The position numbers were made by a program, and so were the translations under genes. A DNA stretch of 52,384 nt, from positions 1 to 52,384 of the forward strand of contig NZ_PQWB01000037.1 in NCBI RefSeq assembly GCF_002924365.1, in the 5' to 3' direction. Source of the stretch: Chromobacterium alticapitis (GTDB lineage Bacteria > Pseudomonadota > Gammaproteobacteria > Burkholderiales > Chromobacteriaceae). Below the pieces are notes generated by a model. It saw only the letters and a program-made list of their open reading frames with translations, did no database searches and was not told the origin of the DNA. Positions 31,355-42,414 of the stretch are shown here, one piece after another (within the stretch, counting starts at the first letter, position 1; every line of letters starts with the position of its first letter).

Positions 31355-33274
31355 ATGAGCACATTTCCTTCAGCAGAGCAGCAGGACATTCTGAATCATC
31401 AGCGCGGCAATCTGCTGATCGAAGCGGCAGCGGGCAGCGGCAAAACCACCATCCTGGCCCACCTGGCTGCGCAATATGCCGGCATCGGTGAGCAGGTGCT
31501 GGTGCTGACCTTCAGCCAAAGCGGCAAAGCCGCCTTTGAAGAACGGCTGAAGGCTATCAGCGGCAGCGGCAACATCGCCGCCAGCACCTTTGGCGAATAC
31601 TGCCTGGCCGCCTCCCGCCGCCATCTGCCGGACGACAAGTATCTGGCCAATCTGGAGTGGGTACTGGAAAATATCATTCCCAGTCTGATCTCCACGCTGA
31701 ATCGCAGCCTAGCCGACCTCGGCCATGAGCAACTAGCCACCGACGAAGAAGGCGCGCGCGACCTGATCGACACCATCCAGCGCATCAAGAACGGCCGCCT
31801 GCAACATTGGCTGGCCGAGGTGAGCGACCCAGAGGAAATCGAGGATGCGATAGAACGCCCCTACTCGGTCTGGTTGGCATTTTTTGAATACGAAAAACTG
31901 CGCAACAGCTATGCGTTCCAGCACAACGGTCGCAAGCATCTGGGTTTTCGCCTGCTGGAGGATGTCTGCCACGACCTGCTGGACGCCGCCGACAACAATC
32001 TGCTGGATAGTGAGGGCGGCTTTCAACAAGCGTACGTATTCATCGATGAATTCCACGACACCACGCCCTTGCAACTTGACTGGATCAAAGCCTGGAGCCG
32101 GCGCAATAAGCGCGTTGTCGTCGTCGGCGACCGCGACCAGGAGCTCTACTTCTGGCGCGGGGCCAATGCTCAGACCGTGTTTCAGAAGTTTCGCGAACGA
32201 TTCGCGCCGGTGACCATACTGCCGCTGTCCAGCTCCTACCGTTTTGGCCCACTACTGGCGCAACGCTGCCAGGCACTGCGCGGCAAGGGCTTAGCGCCCT
32301 TGTCGGGACAAGGCGGGCCAACCCGCATCATCGCCAGCCGGGCAGAACTCGCTAGTCTGCTGCGGACCGCTGCCTTGCCGCTGGCGCACACCGCCATTCT
32401 GGCGCGCGACCGCAGCCAGACCATCGCCAGCCAACTGGCGCTGGCCGAAAACGATATCCCGTTCTACACCCTGGACAAGTGGCCGTGCTGGCGCAACCGA
32501 GAAGGCCGGCTGATCCAAATGCTGGCCCAATTGATCGACCCGAGCTGGAGACTGTATTCCCTGCGCCAGATCGAGCAGGAGCCGCGCAAGAGAGAATTCG
32601 AAGCCCGGCGCTGCGCCGCGCTGGCGCAAAGCTTACTCAGTCTGCCTGGCTGGAGCCTGACGGAGGAGCGCAAAAACGGCTGCCTGGCCGAGGCCATCAG
32701 CCCAGCTAATCTGAAAATGCTGTTTTCCCTGCTGATCCAGGAAGCGCCGCCCGCGCATGAGCCGATGCGCAGCCAAGGTCTCAGGCTGTACCAGGCCCTG
32801 CAATGCTTGCTCGACTCTCCGGCCCAGCAGCCGCTGGCCAACACGCTCACCTCTTTCGCCCAAGCCTGCAAGCTGGAGGCCATGCTGCAATCGTTCACCC
32901 CGCGCGGGGAGGCGGCCAACAGCCGCTGGCACAGCTGGCAGGCTTTGCTGGCTTATATCCGCGCCAAAAACTTTAGCGCCAGCGGCTGGCTGCAACACTG
33001 CAACAAGCTGGATCAGATGCATCACAAGACGACATCCAAAAATATCGAGCAGGCCTTGGCCGTCGGTTCGGTGTTCCACGCCAAGGGCAAAGAGTGGGAG
33101 CATGTGATTCTGACGGGCTTGGCCGAACAAGACTTCCCGCTGCGACAAGCTCCCCTCCAAGAAGAGCGGCAGCGGGCTTACGTTGCCGCCACCCGCGCCA
33201 GAAGCCTGCTGACTTTACATTGCGACGCGGCAAAAAATCCCAGCCGGTTTTTCAAACAACTTAATGGCGAATAG
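31355..33274 (+). CDS. UvrD/Rep-like SF1 helicase, stand-alone
   Basis: The 639-aa superfamily 1A helicase has Walker A AAAGSGKTT (24-32), motif Ia VLVLTFSQSGKAAFEERL, motif II VFIDEFHDTTPLQ (about 227-239), motif III VVVGDRDQELYFWRGAN, motif V SVFHAKGKEWEHVIL and motif VI QRAYVAATRARSLL. The usual DEYQD box is DEFHD. It is shorter than UvrD (720 aa) and diverges between motifs IV and V. No nuclease or partner subunit is adjacent, which argues against a RecB or AddA role; solo relatives are known in some defence modules, but no such partner is seen. Confidence 0.85.
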   Translation: MSTFPSAEQQDILNHQRGNLLIEAAAGSGKTTILAHLAAQYAGIGEQVLVLTFSQSGKAAFEERLKAISGSGNIAASTFGEYCLAASRRHLPDDKYLANLEWVLENIIPSLISTLNRSLADLGHEQLATDEEGARDLIDTIQRIKNGRLQHWLAEVSDPEEIEDAIERPYSVWLAFFEYEKLRNSYAFQHNGRKHLGFRLLEDVCHDLLDAADNNLLDSEGGFQQAYVFIDEFHDTTPLQLDWIKAWSRRNKRVVVVGDRDQELYFWRGANAQTVFQKFRERFAPVTILPLSSSYRFGPLLAQRCQALRGKGLAPLSGQGGPTRIIASRAELASLLRTAALPLAHTAILARDRSQTIASQLALAENDIPFYTLDKWPCWRNREGRLIQMLAQLIDPSWRLYSLRQIEQEPRKREFEARRCAALAQSLLSLPGWSLTEERKNGCLAEAISPANLKMLFSLLIQEAPPAHEPMRSQGLRLYQALQCLLDSPAQQPLANTLTSFAQACKLEAMLQSFTPRGEAANSRWHSWQALLAYIRAKNFSASGWLQHCNKLDQMHHKTTSKNIEQALAVGSVFHAKGKEWEHVILTGLAEQDFPLRQAPLQEERQRAYVAATRARSLLTLHCDAAKNPSRFFKQLNGE

Positions 33275-33289
33275 CCAAGGTCCCTCTCA

Positions 33290-33802
33290 ATGTCCCGTCC
33301 CAACTGCGTCAAACACTGGCGAGAACTGGAAAACCCCGAAGCGGGCCGCTATCCGGACAGTCGGGAAGAAATGGGCTATGCCGCCCGTTTCGGCCAGCAT
33401 TTCGGCTTTGCCCGGCTGGGCGTCAACCATCTGCGGCTGGAGCCGGGCCGCCGCAGCAGCCTGCCGCATTGCGAAAGCACCGAGGACGAATTGATCCTGG
33501 TGCTGGAGGGCGCGCCCGACGTGTGGCTGGACGGCGCGCTGCATCGCTTGCAAGAAGGCGATGCCGTCGGTTTCAAGGCCGGCGATGGACTGTGCCACAC
33601 CTTCATCAACAATACCGAGCAAACCGTGCGCCTGCTGGTGGTGGGCGATACCCGCCGCGCCGACAACCGCTACCACTACCCGCTCAACCCGGAACGCAAC
33701 GCCGCGGCCGGCGCGGAGCACTGGTCCGACGCGCCCGCGCGGCCAAACGGCAGCCACGACGGCCTGCCGGATAAGCTGCGCGAAAACAACGGGCTGTTTT
33801 GA
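33290..33802 (+). CDS. Cupin domain protein
   Basis: The 170-aa single-domain cupin has cupin motif 1-like SLPHCESTEDELILVLEG, with H and E metal ligands, and motif 2-like GDGLCHTFINNTEQTVRLLVVG. The C-terminal 45 residues are polar (NPERNAAAGAEHWSDAPARP) and appear disordered. Similar proteins are poorly characterised. It precedes the dipeptidase gene by 15 bp, so they are likely cotranscribed. Confidence 0.8.
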   Translation: MSRPNCVKHWRELENPEAGRYPDSREEMGYAARFGQHFGFARLGVNHLRLEPGRRSSLPHCESTEDELILVLEGAPDVWLDGALHRLQEGDAVGFKAGDGLCHTFINNTEQTVRLLVVGDTRRADNRYHYPLNPERNAAAGAEHWSDAPARPNGSHDGLPDKLRENNGLF

Positions 33803-33817
33803 AAGCCGCCAGACGCC

Positions 33818-34486
33818 ATGCTGACCTTAGCCGACCTGAAACTGCTAGCCATCCCCATCGCCAACCAGGACGAGCCTTTCGTCGATCTCGCAGCTTACCC
33901 GGACTGGCTGGCGGACCTGAGCCGCAGCCAGATTTCCAGCCGCAGCCCGCATTTCCTGAAAGCCCGCCGCGCGGTGGCCGAACGGCTGCGCGAAGCCGCG
34001 CGCCAGTTGCCGGACGGGCTGCGCTTTTGCGTGAAGGAGGCCTATCGCCCGCTAGCCAGACAGCAGCGTTCCTACGACGAGCATCTGGCCCGGCTGCGCG
34101 ACCTCAAGCCAGGGCTGGATGAGACCGCGCTGCTGCGCGAGGCCAGCCTATACGTCGCGCCGCCGGCGGTGGCACCTCATCCCACCGGCGCGGCGCTGGA
34201 CCTGACGCTGACGAATGTCGCCGGACAAGAATTGGACATGGGTTGCCCGTTCAACGCCGACAGCGAGGAGTCGAACGGCGCCTGCTACACCGATTGCGCA
34301 GCCATTTCCGCTCAAGCCCGCGCCAACCGCGACATCCTGATTAACGCCATGCGTGCAGCCGGTTTCGTCAACTATCCGTCCGAGTGGTGGCACTGGTCCC
34401 ATGGCGACCGCTACTGGGCGGCCGTCACCTGCGCGCCCGCCGCCCTCTATGCCGCTGTCGAAGAAAGCGCGCTGGATACGATATGA
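33818..34486 (+). CDS. D-alanyl-D-alanine dipeptidase (VanX/DdpX family)
   Basis: The 222-aa protein has M15D zinc-peptidase motifs: catalytic Arg in KEAYRPLARQQRSYD, zinc ligands in HPTGAALDLTL (H-x6-D) and WWHWSHGDRYWA (E-x-x-W-H). No signal peptide, so cytoplasmic like VanX. It probably cleaves D-Ala-D-Ala or related dipeptides in cell-wall turnover. A vancomycin-resistance role is unlikely in a Gram-negative and no vanHA genes are present. It overlaps the next gene by 4 bases (ATGA). Confidence 0.87.
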   Translation: MLTLADLKLLAIPIANQDEPFVDLAAYPDWLADLSRSQISSRSPHFLKARRAVAERLREAARQLPDGLRFCVKEAYRPLARQQRSYDEHLARLRDLKPGLDETALLREASLYVAPPAVAPHPTGAALDLTLTNVAGQELDMGCPFNADSEESNGACYTDCAAISAQARANRDILINAMRAAGFVNYPSEWWHWSHGDRYWAAVTCAPAALYAAVEESALDTI

Positions 34487-35865
34487 ACGATTTCCTGGCC
34501 CAATTGGCCGCCATCGTCGGTCCGCAACACCTGCTGACCGATGACATCGACACCGCGCCGTTCACGCTGGACTGGCGCCGCCGCTACCAGGGCGCGCCGC
34601 TGGCCGTGGCGCAGCCGGGTTCGACGCAAGAAGTGTCGGCCCTGGTCAAGCTATGCCGCGCCCATCGCGTCGCCATCGTGCCGCAGGGCGGCAACACCTC
34701 AACCTGCGGCGCGGCCACGCCGGACGCCAGCGGCCGGCAGCTGGTCGTCGCGCTGAGGCGGCTGAATGCCGTGCGCCATGTCGATACCGACAACAACGCG
34801 CTGACGGTGGAGGCCGGCGTCACCTTGCAAGAGGCGCAACAGGCGGCGGAAGCGGCCGGCCGGCTGTTTCCGCTAGCGCTGGCCTCGCAGGGCACGTGCC
34901 AAATAGGCGGCAACCTGTCCACCAATGCCGGCGGCGTGGCGGTGCTGCGCTACGGCACCATGCGCGAGCTGACCCTGGGGCTGGAGGCGGTGCTGCCGGA
35001 TGGCCGCGTGCTGAGCCAGCTGCAAGGCCTGCGCAAGGACACCACCGGTCTGGACCTGAAGCAGCTGTTCATCGGCGCCGAAGGCCAGCTGGGCCTGATC
35101 ACCGCGGCCACCTTGAAGCTGTTTCCGCTGCCCAGCGCCCACGCCACCGCCATGATAGGCCTGGCGGACATCGAAACGGCCATCGCCTGGCTGAACCGGC
35201 TGCGCGACCGCTTCGGCGACCGTCTGACCGCGTTCGAGGTGATGGATGCCAACTGCCAGCAGGTGCTGCTGCGCCATCATCCCTCGTTGATGCCGTTTAC
35301 TGCGCCATGGCTGGTATTGATCGAGCTGTCCGACGGCGGCGGTGCGGCCGAGCTCAACGACGCGCTGGTGCGCTGGCTGGCGGAGCAGGACATGCTGGAC
35401 GGCGTGTTGGCGCAGAACGAAACCGAGCGGCGCAAGCTATGGACCTTGCGCGAGGAGATATCGGAAAGCCAGCGCAAGGATGGCCCCAGCATCAAGCACG
35501 ACATCGCGGTGCCGACTTCCGCCCTGCCGCGGCTGGTGCGCGATTGCGCGGCGGACCTGGACAAGGCCTTTCCCGGCGTGCGCATCGTCGCCTTCGGCCA
35601 TGCCGGCGACGGCAATCTGCACTACAACGTCAGCTTCACCCGCCCCGGCAACGCGGACTTGTTCGAAGACGAAGATGCCGTCAACGCCATCGTCTACGAC
35701 CACGTCTACCGGCTGGGGGGCACGCTGGCGGCGGAGCACGGCGTCGGCCAGCTGAAAAAAGACTGGCTGGCCCGCTATAAAGATCCGCTGGCGCTGGAGC
35801 TGATGCGCGGCATCAAGCGCGCGCTGGACCCGGACGGGTTGATGAATCCGGGGAAGTGGCTGTAA
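34483..35865 (+). CDS. FAD-binding oxidase, GlcD/D-2-hydroxyacid dehydrogenase family
   Basis: The 460-aa flavoprotein has a PCMH-type FAD domain (VAIVPQGGNTSTCGAATPD, then GGNLSTNAGGVAVLRYG) and a C-terminal FAD-oxidase domain with FGHAGDGNLHYN and AEHGVGQLKKDWLARYKDP. These are the marks of D-2-hydroxyglutarate, D-lactate or glycolate dehydrogenases; substrate choice cannot be made from sequence. The start at 34483 is set by the ATGA overlap with the dipeptidase and by family alignment; the frame is open further upstream but reads antifunctional sequence there. Confidence 0.88.
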   Translation: MNDFLAQLAAIVGPQHLLTDDIDTAPFTLDWRRRYQGAPLAVAQPGSTQEVSALVKLCRAHRVAIVPQGGNTSTCGAATPDASGRQLVVALRRLNAVRHVDTDNNALTVEAGVTLQEAQQAAEAAGRLFPLALASQGTCQIGGNLSTNAGGVAVLRYGTMRELTLGLEAVLPDGRVLSQLQGLRKDTTGLDLKQLFIGAEGQLGLITAATLKLFPLPSAHATAMIGLADIETAIAWLNRLRDRFGDRLTAFEVMDANCQQVLLRHHPSLMPFTAPWLVLIELSDGGGAAELNDALVRWLAEQDMLDGVLAQNETERRKLWTLREEISESQRKDGPSIKHDIAVPTSALPRLVRDCAADLDKAFPGVRIVAFGHAGDGNLHYNVSFTRPGNADLFEDEDAVNAIVYDHVYRLGGTLAAEHGVGQLKKDWLARYKDPLALELMRGIKRALDPDGLMNPGKWL

Positions 35866-35868
35866 AGG

Positions 35869-35909
35869 CCCCCTCTCCCGAGAGGGGAGAGGGGTTGGGG
35901 AGAGGGGGC
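35869..35909. repeat. Family-C repeat, copy 2
   Basis: CCCCCTCTCCC pairs with GGGGAGAGGGGG across a G-rich centre. The final 25 bases equal those of copy 1 at 18922-18946. It lies between the convergent stops of the FAD oxidase and TPR genes, where it may also act as a terminator. Confidence 0.75.
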
Positions 35910-35912
35910 GGC

Positions 35913-37754
35913 TCAGACCGCCAATCGGCCGGCCAAGCCCTCCCATGTCTCTCCTCGCCGCCGCCTCTCCAAGGTCAAGGACGCGTACCACGCCGTGACG
36001 TCGCCACCCTGCCCCCAGCGCCAGTCCACATGCTCGTCCGCCAGCAGCACGCGGCAAGGCTGGCCCAGCGCGCCGGCCAGATGCGCCAGCGCCGTGTCCA
36101 CGGCGATCAAGCCGTCCAGCGCCGCCAGCAACGCAGCGCTGTCGGCGAAGTCCCGCAGGCCAGACCCCAGTTCCAGCAAGCCATTGCCAAGCAGCCACGC
36201 CCGCTCGGCCTCGGTCGGCTCCGGCTGCAGCGAAATCCAGTTGATGCTGCTGTCGGCCAAGAGCGGCAACAAAGCCTCCGGCCCCGGCAAGGAGCGGCAA
36301 TGATCGAATGGGTGTTCGGCGCGGCCGCGCCAGACCAGGCCGATATTGCGGCCGGCTGGCAAGCGCTCGCGCCAGGCCTGCCACTGGGCCGGGTCTGCCT
36401 CCAGATAAGGCGCGCCAGCCCGCGGTTCGAACTCACGCAGCGCCCATGGCAGACTCATCGAGAAAACATGGCAATCGTGCGGCGGAAACTCGGCCGGATA
36501 GCCGCTTCCCAACGACAGCCATTCCACTTGCGGCCATTGCCGAACGAACAAGGGCAGCAGCGGCGCTCGACAGAGCGCGATGACGCGCGCCGCGCCGCGC
36601 GCGAGCAGCGGGACCAGATAGCGGCTGAACTGTATGGCGTCGCCATAGCCCTGCTCGAACAACACCAGCAGCCGCCGGCCCGCCAGGCTTTCGCCCTGCC
36701 AGCGCGGCGATGGCAGGCTGGGATAAGCCGCCGCCTCCAGCCTGGCCTCGTGATGCTCCCAGCCGGCCTGCCACTCTCCGCGCGCCAATCGCAGATAGCC
36801 CAGGTTCTGCCGCAAGCGGCGATGCTTGGGCGCTATGGCCAGCCCGCGCGCCCATGCCGCCTCGGCTTCATCTCCCCGCGCCTGATCCGCCAGCGCGACG
36901 CCTAGCAGGCACAGCCAATCGGCATGATCCGGCGCTTCCGCCGCGGCTTGCCGCGCCAGCGCCTCGGCCTCCGCGGCGCGGCCGGTGGCGCACAATAGCG
37001 CGGCCAGATTGGGCAGCGCCGCATCCGCTTGCCTGGCATAAACGCCGCGCAGCAGCGCTTCCGCCTCCTCCCAGCGCCGCTCCGCCATCAGCAGTACGCC
37101 CAGATTATTGCCGGCGGCCGCATGGCCAGGCTCCAAGCTCAGCGCGCGCCGCAGCATCGCCTCAGCCTCATCGGCCGCGCCTTGCTCCGCCAGCGATTGG
37201 CCCAGCAGTTGCAAGGCTTCCACGTCCTCCGGCGCTTGCTCCAGGCAGGCTTGCAGTTGACGCGCCGCCTCTTGCGCCGCGCCGCGCTCGCGCAGCAGCC
37301 TGCCTAACTGGTAATGCGCGGCGGCGGACGGATGCGCGGCCAGCCGGCTACGGAAGCAGGTTTCGGCCTCGGCCAACCGGCCGGCGTCCTGCAACAGATT
37401 GCCCAGATTGCCCAGGCTGGATGGATGATGCGGATCGCGCGTCAGCTCCGCGCGGTAGTACGCCTCGGCCTGCGCCGGCTCGCCCCGCTCCTCGCTCAGG
37501 CAGCCCAGGTTGTACTGCGCGTCCGGCGTCGCGGAATCCAGCGCCAACGCCTGTCGCCAGCAATGCTCGGCCAGCAGCGGCTGCTCCAGCCCGGCGGCGC
37601 AGACGCCCAGCAAATTCCAAAGCGGCGCGTTGCAGGGTTCCGCCTGCAGGCCTTGTTGCGCCGCGCGCAAGGCGCCTACCAGATCGCCATCGGCCAACAG
37701 CTTGGCGGCGCTCAGGGCATGGGAAGAAAACGGGATCATCACGCGTTTGGCCAT
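35913..37754 (-). CDS. TPR protein with glycosyltransferase-like C-terminal domain
   Basis: The 613-aa protein has about nine tetratricopeptide repeats (residues about 10-335, for example AEAEAMLRRALSLEPGHAAAGNNLGVLL). A C-terminal domain (about 340-610) contains LVLFEQGYGDAIQFSRYL and GLIAVDTALAHLAGALGQP, patterns seen in TPR-linked ADP-heptose-type (GT9/GT41-like) glycosyltransferases. A role in protein or flagellin glycosylation is possible but not supported by neighbours. ATG 37754 is used; ATG 37739 is an alternative, neither with a strong RBS. Confidence 0.75.
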   Translation of the reverse strand: MAKRVMIPFSSHALSAAKLLADGDLVGALRAAQQGLQAEPCNAPLWNLLGVCAAGLEQPLLAEHCWRQALALDSATPDAQYNLGCLSEERGEPAQAEAYYRAELTRDPHHPSSLGNLGNLLQDAGRLAEAETCFRSRLAAHPSAAAHYQLGRLLRERGAAQEAARQLQACLEQAPEDVEALQLLGQSLAEQGAADEAEAMLRRALSLEPGHAAAGNNLGVLLMAERRWEEAEALLRGVYARQADAALPNLAALLCATGRAAEAEALARQAAAEAPDHADWLCLLGVALADQARGDEAEAAWARGLAIAPKHRRLRQNLGYLRLARGEWQAGWEHHEARLEAAAYPSLPSPRWQGESLAGRRLLVLFEQGYGDAIQFSRYLVPLLARGAARVIALCRAPLLPLFVRQWPQVEWLSLGSGYPAEFPPHDCHVFSMSLPWALREFEPRAGAPYLEADPAQWQAWRERLPAGRNIGLVWRGRAEHPFDHCRSLPGPEALLPLLADSSINWISLQPEPTEAERAWLLGNGLLELGSGLRDFADSAALLAALDGLIAVDTALAHLAGALGQPCRVLLADEHVDWRWGQGGDVTAWYASLTLERRRRGETWEGLAGRLAV

Positions 37755-37784
37755 AAAAAAGGTTCGTCCGGATCATCAACGCAA

Positions 37785-37810
37785 AAACGCCGCCTGGCAA
37801 GGCGGCGTTT
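37785..37810 (-). terminator. Terminator of the chemoreceptor gene
   Basis: On the minus strand AAACGCCGCC, a 6-base loop and GGCGGCGTTT are followed by a T run (GTTTTTGCG). It lies 15 bp after the stop of the chemoreceptor at 37825, and just upstream of the TPR gene start. Confidence 0.88.
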
Positions 37811-37824
37811 CGGAGCGGCCGGAC

Positions 37825-39702
37825 TTACAGCCGGAACTTGTTGAACTCGGCATCCATCTTGCCGGCGTTGCCGGCCAGGCCTTGCAGCGTGCTGCTGACG
37901 TTTTGCAGCACGTCGTCGTTCTCCAGCACGTGGCCGTTGATCGCTTCCGAGCTTTGCGCGATCAGGGTGGTGGCCTTGTGCTGCTCCTGGGTGGAGTTGG
38001 AAATCTCGCTCATCTTGGCCACCACCTCGCGCATGGACTCGCGGATGGCGGCTATCTTGCCCACCGCCTCGCGGGTCAGGCCCACGCCCTCGTCCACCGC
38101 CTGCACCGTGCTGTTGACGTCTCCCACCGCGCGGCCGGTTTCCTCGCGGATGGCGCCCACCATATTGGAGATCTCCAGCGTGGCCTGCGCGGTGCGCTCG
38201 GCCAATTTTCGCACCTCATCCGCCACTACGGCGAAGCCGCGGCCCTGTTCGCCGGCGCGCGCGGCCTCGATGGCGGCGTTCAGCGCCAAGAGGTTGGTCT
38301 GGTCGGCGATATCGCGGATCACATTGGTGATGCCGGAAATTTCCTGCGAGCGCTTGTCCAGCGAGGCCAGCATCTCCTCCAGCCCGCGCACCGACTGCAC
38401 GGTATTTTCCATGCCGCTGGACAGCTGCTGCATATTGTCGGAACTCGCGGCCAAATGATGGCCGGTGGCGCTGGCCAGCTCGTCGGCCTGGCGCGCGCTG
38501 TCCGCGATGTGGGAGATCGACACGGTGATCTGCTCCAACGTGGCCGCGTTGGACGATGACACGTCGGAAATATGGCGCGAGCTCTGCGCGACATTAGCCA
38601 CCAGCTGGCTGGCGTCCTGCACGCCGCCCACCACGCCCTCTGCGTCTACCTTCAGGCCGCGGAACAGCTGGCCCAGCTGGGCGACAAAGGTATTGAAGGC
38701 GCGCGCGGTGGCGGCGATTTCGTCTTGGCCGTCGTCTTTCAGCCGCAGCGTCAGGTCGCCCTGGCCGCGCGCGATGTCTTCCATCGCCGCCTTCAGGCGC
38801 ACCAGGCCGGCCAGCATCTTGCCTATGATCATGCTGGAGAACGGGATCATCAGCGCGAACACCAGCAGGGTCAGCCCGCCTATGGTGTACAGCAGCTTGT
38901 TCAGCGGCGCCAGGATCACGTCCTTGTCCGTCGCCAGCGCCAGAATCCAGCTAGTGCCGGGGATGGCCCGGGCGGAAATCAGCATGTTCTTGCCGCCGAT
39001 GCTCATGTCCGACGCGTTGGCGCTTTGCGCCAGCTGGGCCAGCCGCTCCGCCGTGAGTTCCGGCACCACGCTGGCGATGGATTTCAGCGTCAAGTCGGCT
39101 TGCGGGTGGGCGATGACGGTGCCCTTGGCATCGACGATGAAGGCGTAGCCGTCGCCGCGCACCTTCATCGACAGCACGGACTTGACCAGCGTGTCCACCA
39201 TCACGTCGCCGCCCACCACGCCGGCGAAGGCGCCGTTATGGTTGAACGGGGCGGCGATGGTGACGGTCAGCTTCTTGGAGGCTTCGTCGACATAGGGCTC
39301 GGTGACGATAGCTTGGCCGGCGGCCTGGGCCTGCTTGTACCAGTCTCGGTCCGCCACCTTGTAGTCGGCCGGGGCGGTCCAGTCGTCGGAAAACAGCGAA
39401 TGGCCGTCGGCGTAGCCCGCATAGTTGACGTTGAAGCCGCCGGCCTTGCTGCCCACTTTGAGGAAGCGCAGCGCGTCGGCCTCGTTGGCCACGCCGGTCT
39501 GGGCGACGATTTGCTGCTTTTTCTCGGCCAGCCAGGTGGTCACCACCGCGCTCTGCCCTTTCAGGCTGGCGGAGAATTCATTATCCAGGCCGTCCAGGAT
39601 TTCCGATCGCATCTGCATGAAGACGATGCCGACCAGAACCAGGCCGAACAAGGCCATCAGCAAGGCGTTGAGCGCTATCAGGCGACTGCGGAGTGATTTC
39701 AT
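37825..39702 (-). CDS. Methyl-accepting chemotaxis protein, dCache sensor
   Basis: The 625-aa chemoreceptor has TM1 at about 7-29, a periplasmic dCache domain at about 35-275, TM2 at about 280-302, HAMP to about 355, and a cytoplasmic signalling domain. Its hairpin tip includes [20 protein letters not shown]. The sensor holds [20 protein letters not shown] and then a [11 protein letters not shown] stretch, matching the Y/R-x-W-Y...D pattern of amino-acid-binding dCache domains, so an amino-acid signal is plausible. It has no CheR-docking pentapeptide at its end (EFNKFRL). Start ATG 39702 follows GGGAAGCAC; the frame is open 48 codons further upstream, but that stretch lacks a signal anchor and is rejected. 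Confidence 0.92.
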   Translation of the reverse strand: MKSLRSRLIALNALLMALFGLVLVGIVFMQMRSEILDGLDNEFSASLKGQSAVVTTWLAEKKQQIVAQTGVANEADALRFLKVGSKAGGFNVNYAGYADGHSLFSDDWTAPADYKVADRDWYKQAQAAGQAIVTEPYVDEASKKLTVTIAAPFNHNGAFAGVVGGDVMVDTLVKSVLSMKVRGDGYAFIVDAKGTVIAHPQADLTLKSIASVVPELTAERLAQLAQSANASDMSIGGKNMLISARAIPGTSWILALATDKDVILAPLNKLLYTIGGLTLLVFALMIPFSSMIIGKMLAGLVRLKAAMEDIARGQGDLTLRLKDDGQDEIAATARAFNTFVAQLGQLFRGLKVDAEGVVGGVQDASQLVANVAQSSRHISDVSSSNAATLEQITVSISHIADSARQADELASATGHHLAASSDNMQQLSSGMENTVQSVRGLEEMLASLDKRSQEISGITNVIRDIADQTNLLALNAAIEAARAGEQGRGFAVVADEVRKLAERTAQATLEISNMVGAIREETGRAVGDVNSTVQAVDEGVGLTREAVGKIAAIRESMREVVAKMSEISNSTQEQHKATTLIAQSSEAINGHVLENDDVLQNVSSTLQGLAGNAGKMDAEFNKFRL

Positions 39703-40137
39703 GTGCTTCCCTTTTCCACGCTGTGTTGAGCCAGGCCAAACCGGCATTCCCAAGCAGAAGACGCGTGCGAGGCCACTAGGCCATGCCAAGGCACGGCGCT
39801 GCCGGGACTGACGCGCTTTATAGGTTTTATTTGAGATGGCAGGCATACGCTAAACCAAGCCGCGCGGAACGCGCTTGATCGCGCGCATGCCATCCTAATT
39901 ATGATAGGAGCAAGAAAGGACGCCGTCGATGTGAATACCACACTTTGCCGGCGCAAAAAAATACCCCTGCGGCATTGCGGCAGGGGCCAACACGAGGAAG
40001 AAACATCGGACCGGCTTGGGCCAGCTCGATATTTCGAGGGGCTAACACCTCAAAACCTTGCGGCTCTCAGTGCAGGCGGCATTCTAACGTAAATGCTCTA
40101 CAAAAATCCAGCGCATTTAGAGCAAATCATCCATTTT
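39703..40137. other. Intergenic region chemoreceptor-acyl-CoA synthetase
   Basis: The 435-bp gap has no credible gene. It holds the terminator of the acyl-CoA synthetase gene (39955-39986), a small inverted repeat TGCTCTA/TAGAGCA (about 40092-40124) beside the synthetase stop, and presumably the chemoreceptor promoter between 39703 and 39950. Confidence 0.55.
39955..39986 (-). terminator. Terminator downstream of the acyl-CoA synthetase
   Basis: On the minus strand CCCCTGC and GCAGGGG pair, followed by TA and seven T. It lies about 150 bp after the stop of the synthetase gene, so the transcript has a long 3' untranslated tail. Confidence 0.75.
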
Positions 40138-41769
<1,632 letters not shown>

Positions 41770-41889
41770 CTCGCATCTCCCCATTATCAGTATGGAATCC
41801 GCACGTTACGCCGCGTTGGAGCATTCGCTCCAATCATATTTTCTGATGGGCCGCCATTGTCCGATTTATATATCCGTCATGGCACGGAA

Positions 41890-42414
41890 TCAGCTTTTGA
41901 CCGGTTTCTTGGCCAGCATGCGCTGCAGGGTGCGGCGGTGCATGTTCAGCGCGCGCGCGGTGGCGGAAATATTGCCGTCATGTTCGGCCAATACGCGCTG
42001 CAGGTGCTCCCAGGTGACGCGGCGCAAGGACATGGGCTGGGGCGCCACCGGCAGCGCCGGGTTGGCTGCCTGCTGGCCGAAGGCGGCCAGGATTTCATCC
42101 GCGCCGGCCGGCTTGGCCAGGTATTGCACCGCGCCCAGCTTGGTGGCCTCCACCGCGGTGGCGATGCTGGCGTAGCCGGTCAGCACCACGATGGCGCTGT
42201 CCGGACTGGCCGCGCGCAGCGCCGGCAGCAGCCGGAGGCCGCTGTCGCCGTCCAGGTTCAGATCCAGCAGGATGCGCGCCGGCTGTTCCTCCGCCCGCGC
42301 CAGCGCCTCATCCGCATTGCGCGCCCAAGCCGCCGCATGGCCGCGCCGCGCCAGCGAGCGCATCAGCACCGCGGCGAAGGCCTCGTCGTCGTCTATCAGC
42401 AGAAAATCTCTCAC
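41890..42414 (-). CDS. regA: RegA/PrrA/ActR-like response regulator
   Basis: The 174-aa regulator has a receiver domain (FLLIDDDEAF, phospho-acceptor D51 in ILLDLNLDGDSGL, LTGYASIATAV, and K in YLAKPAGADE). A Fis-type helix-turn-helix follows at the end (EHDGNISATARALNMHRRTL, then QRMLAKK). The HTH is nearly identical in pattern to RegA, which controls genes in response to redox state. It overlaps the kinase gene by 4 bases and is cotranscribed downstream of it. Confidence 0.85.
   Translation of the reverse strand: MRDFLLIDDDEAFAAVLMRSLARRGHAAAWARNADEALARAEEQPARILLDLNLDGDSGLRLLPALRAASPDSAIVVLTGYASIATAVEATKLGAVQYLAKPAGADEILAAFGQQAANPALPVAPQPMSLRRVTWEHLQRVLAEHDGNISATARALNMHRRTLQRMLAKKPVKS

Noticed and set aside
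33818-34486. Vancomycin-resistance gene
   Set aside because: The VanX-like dipeptidase has no VanH or VanA partner, and the organism appears Gram-negative; cell-wall turnover is the simpler role.
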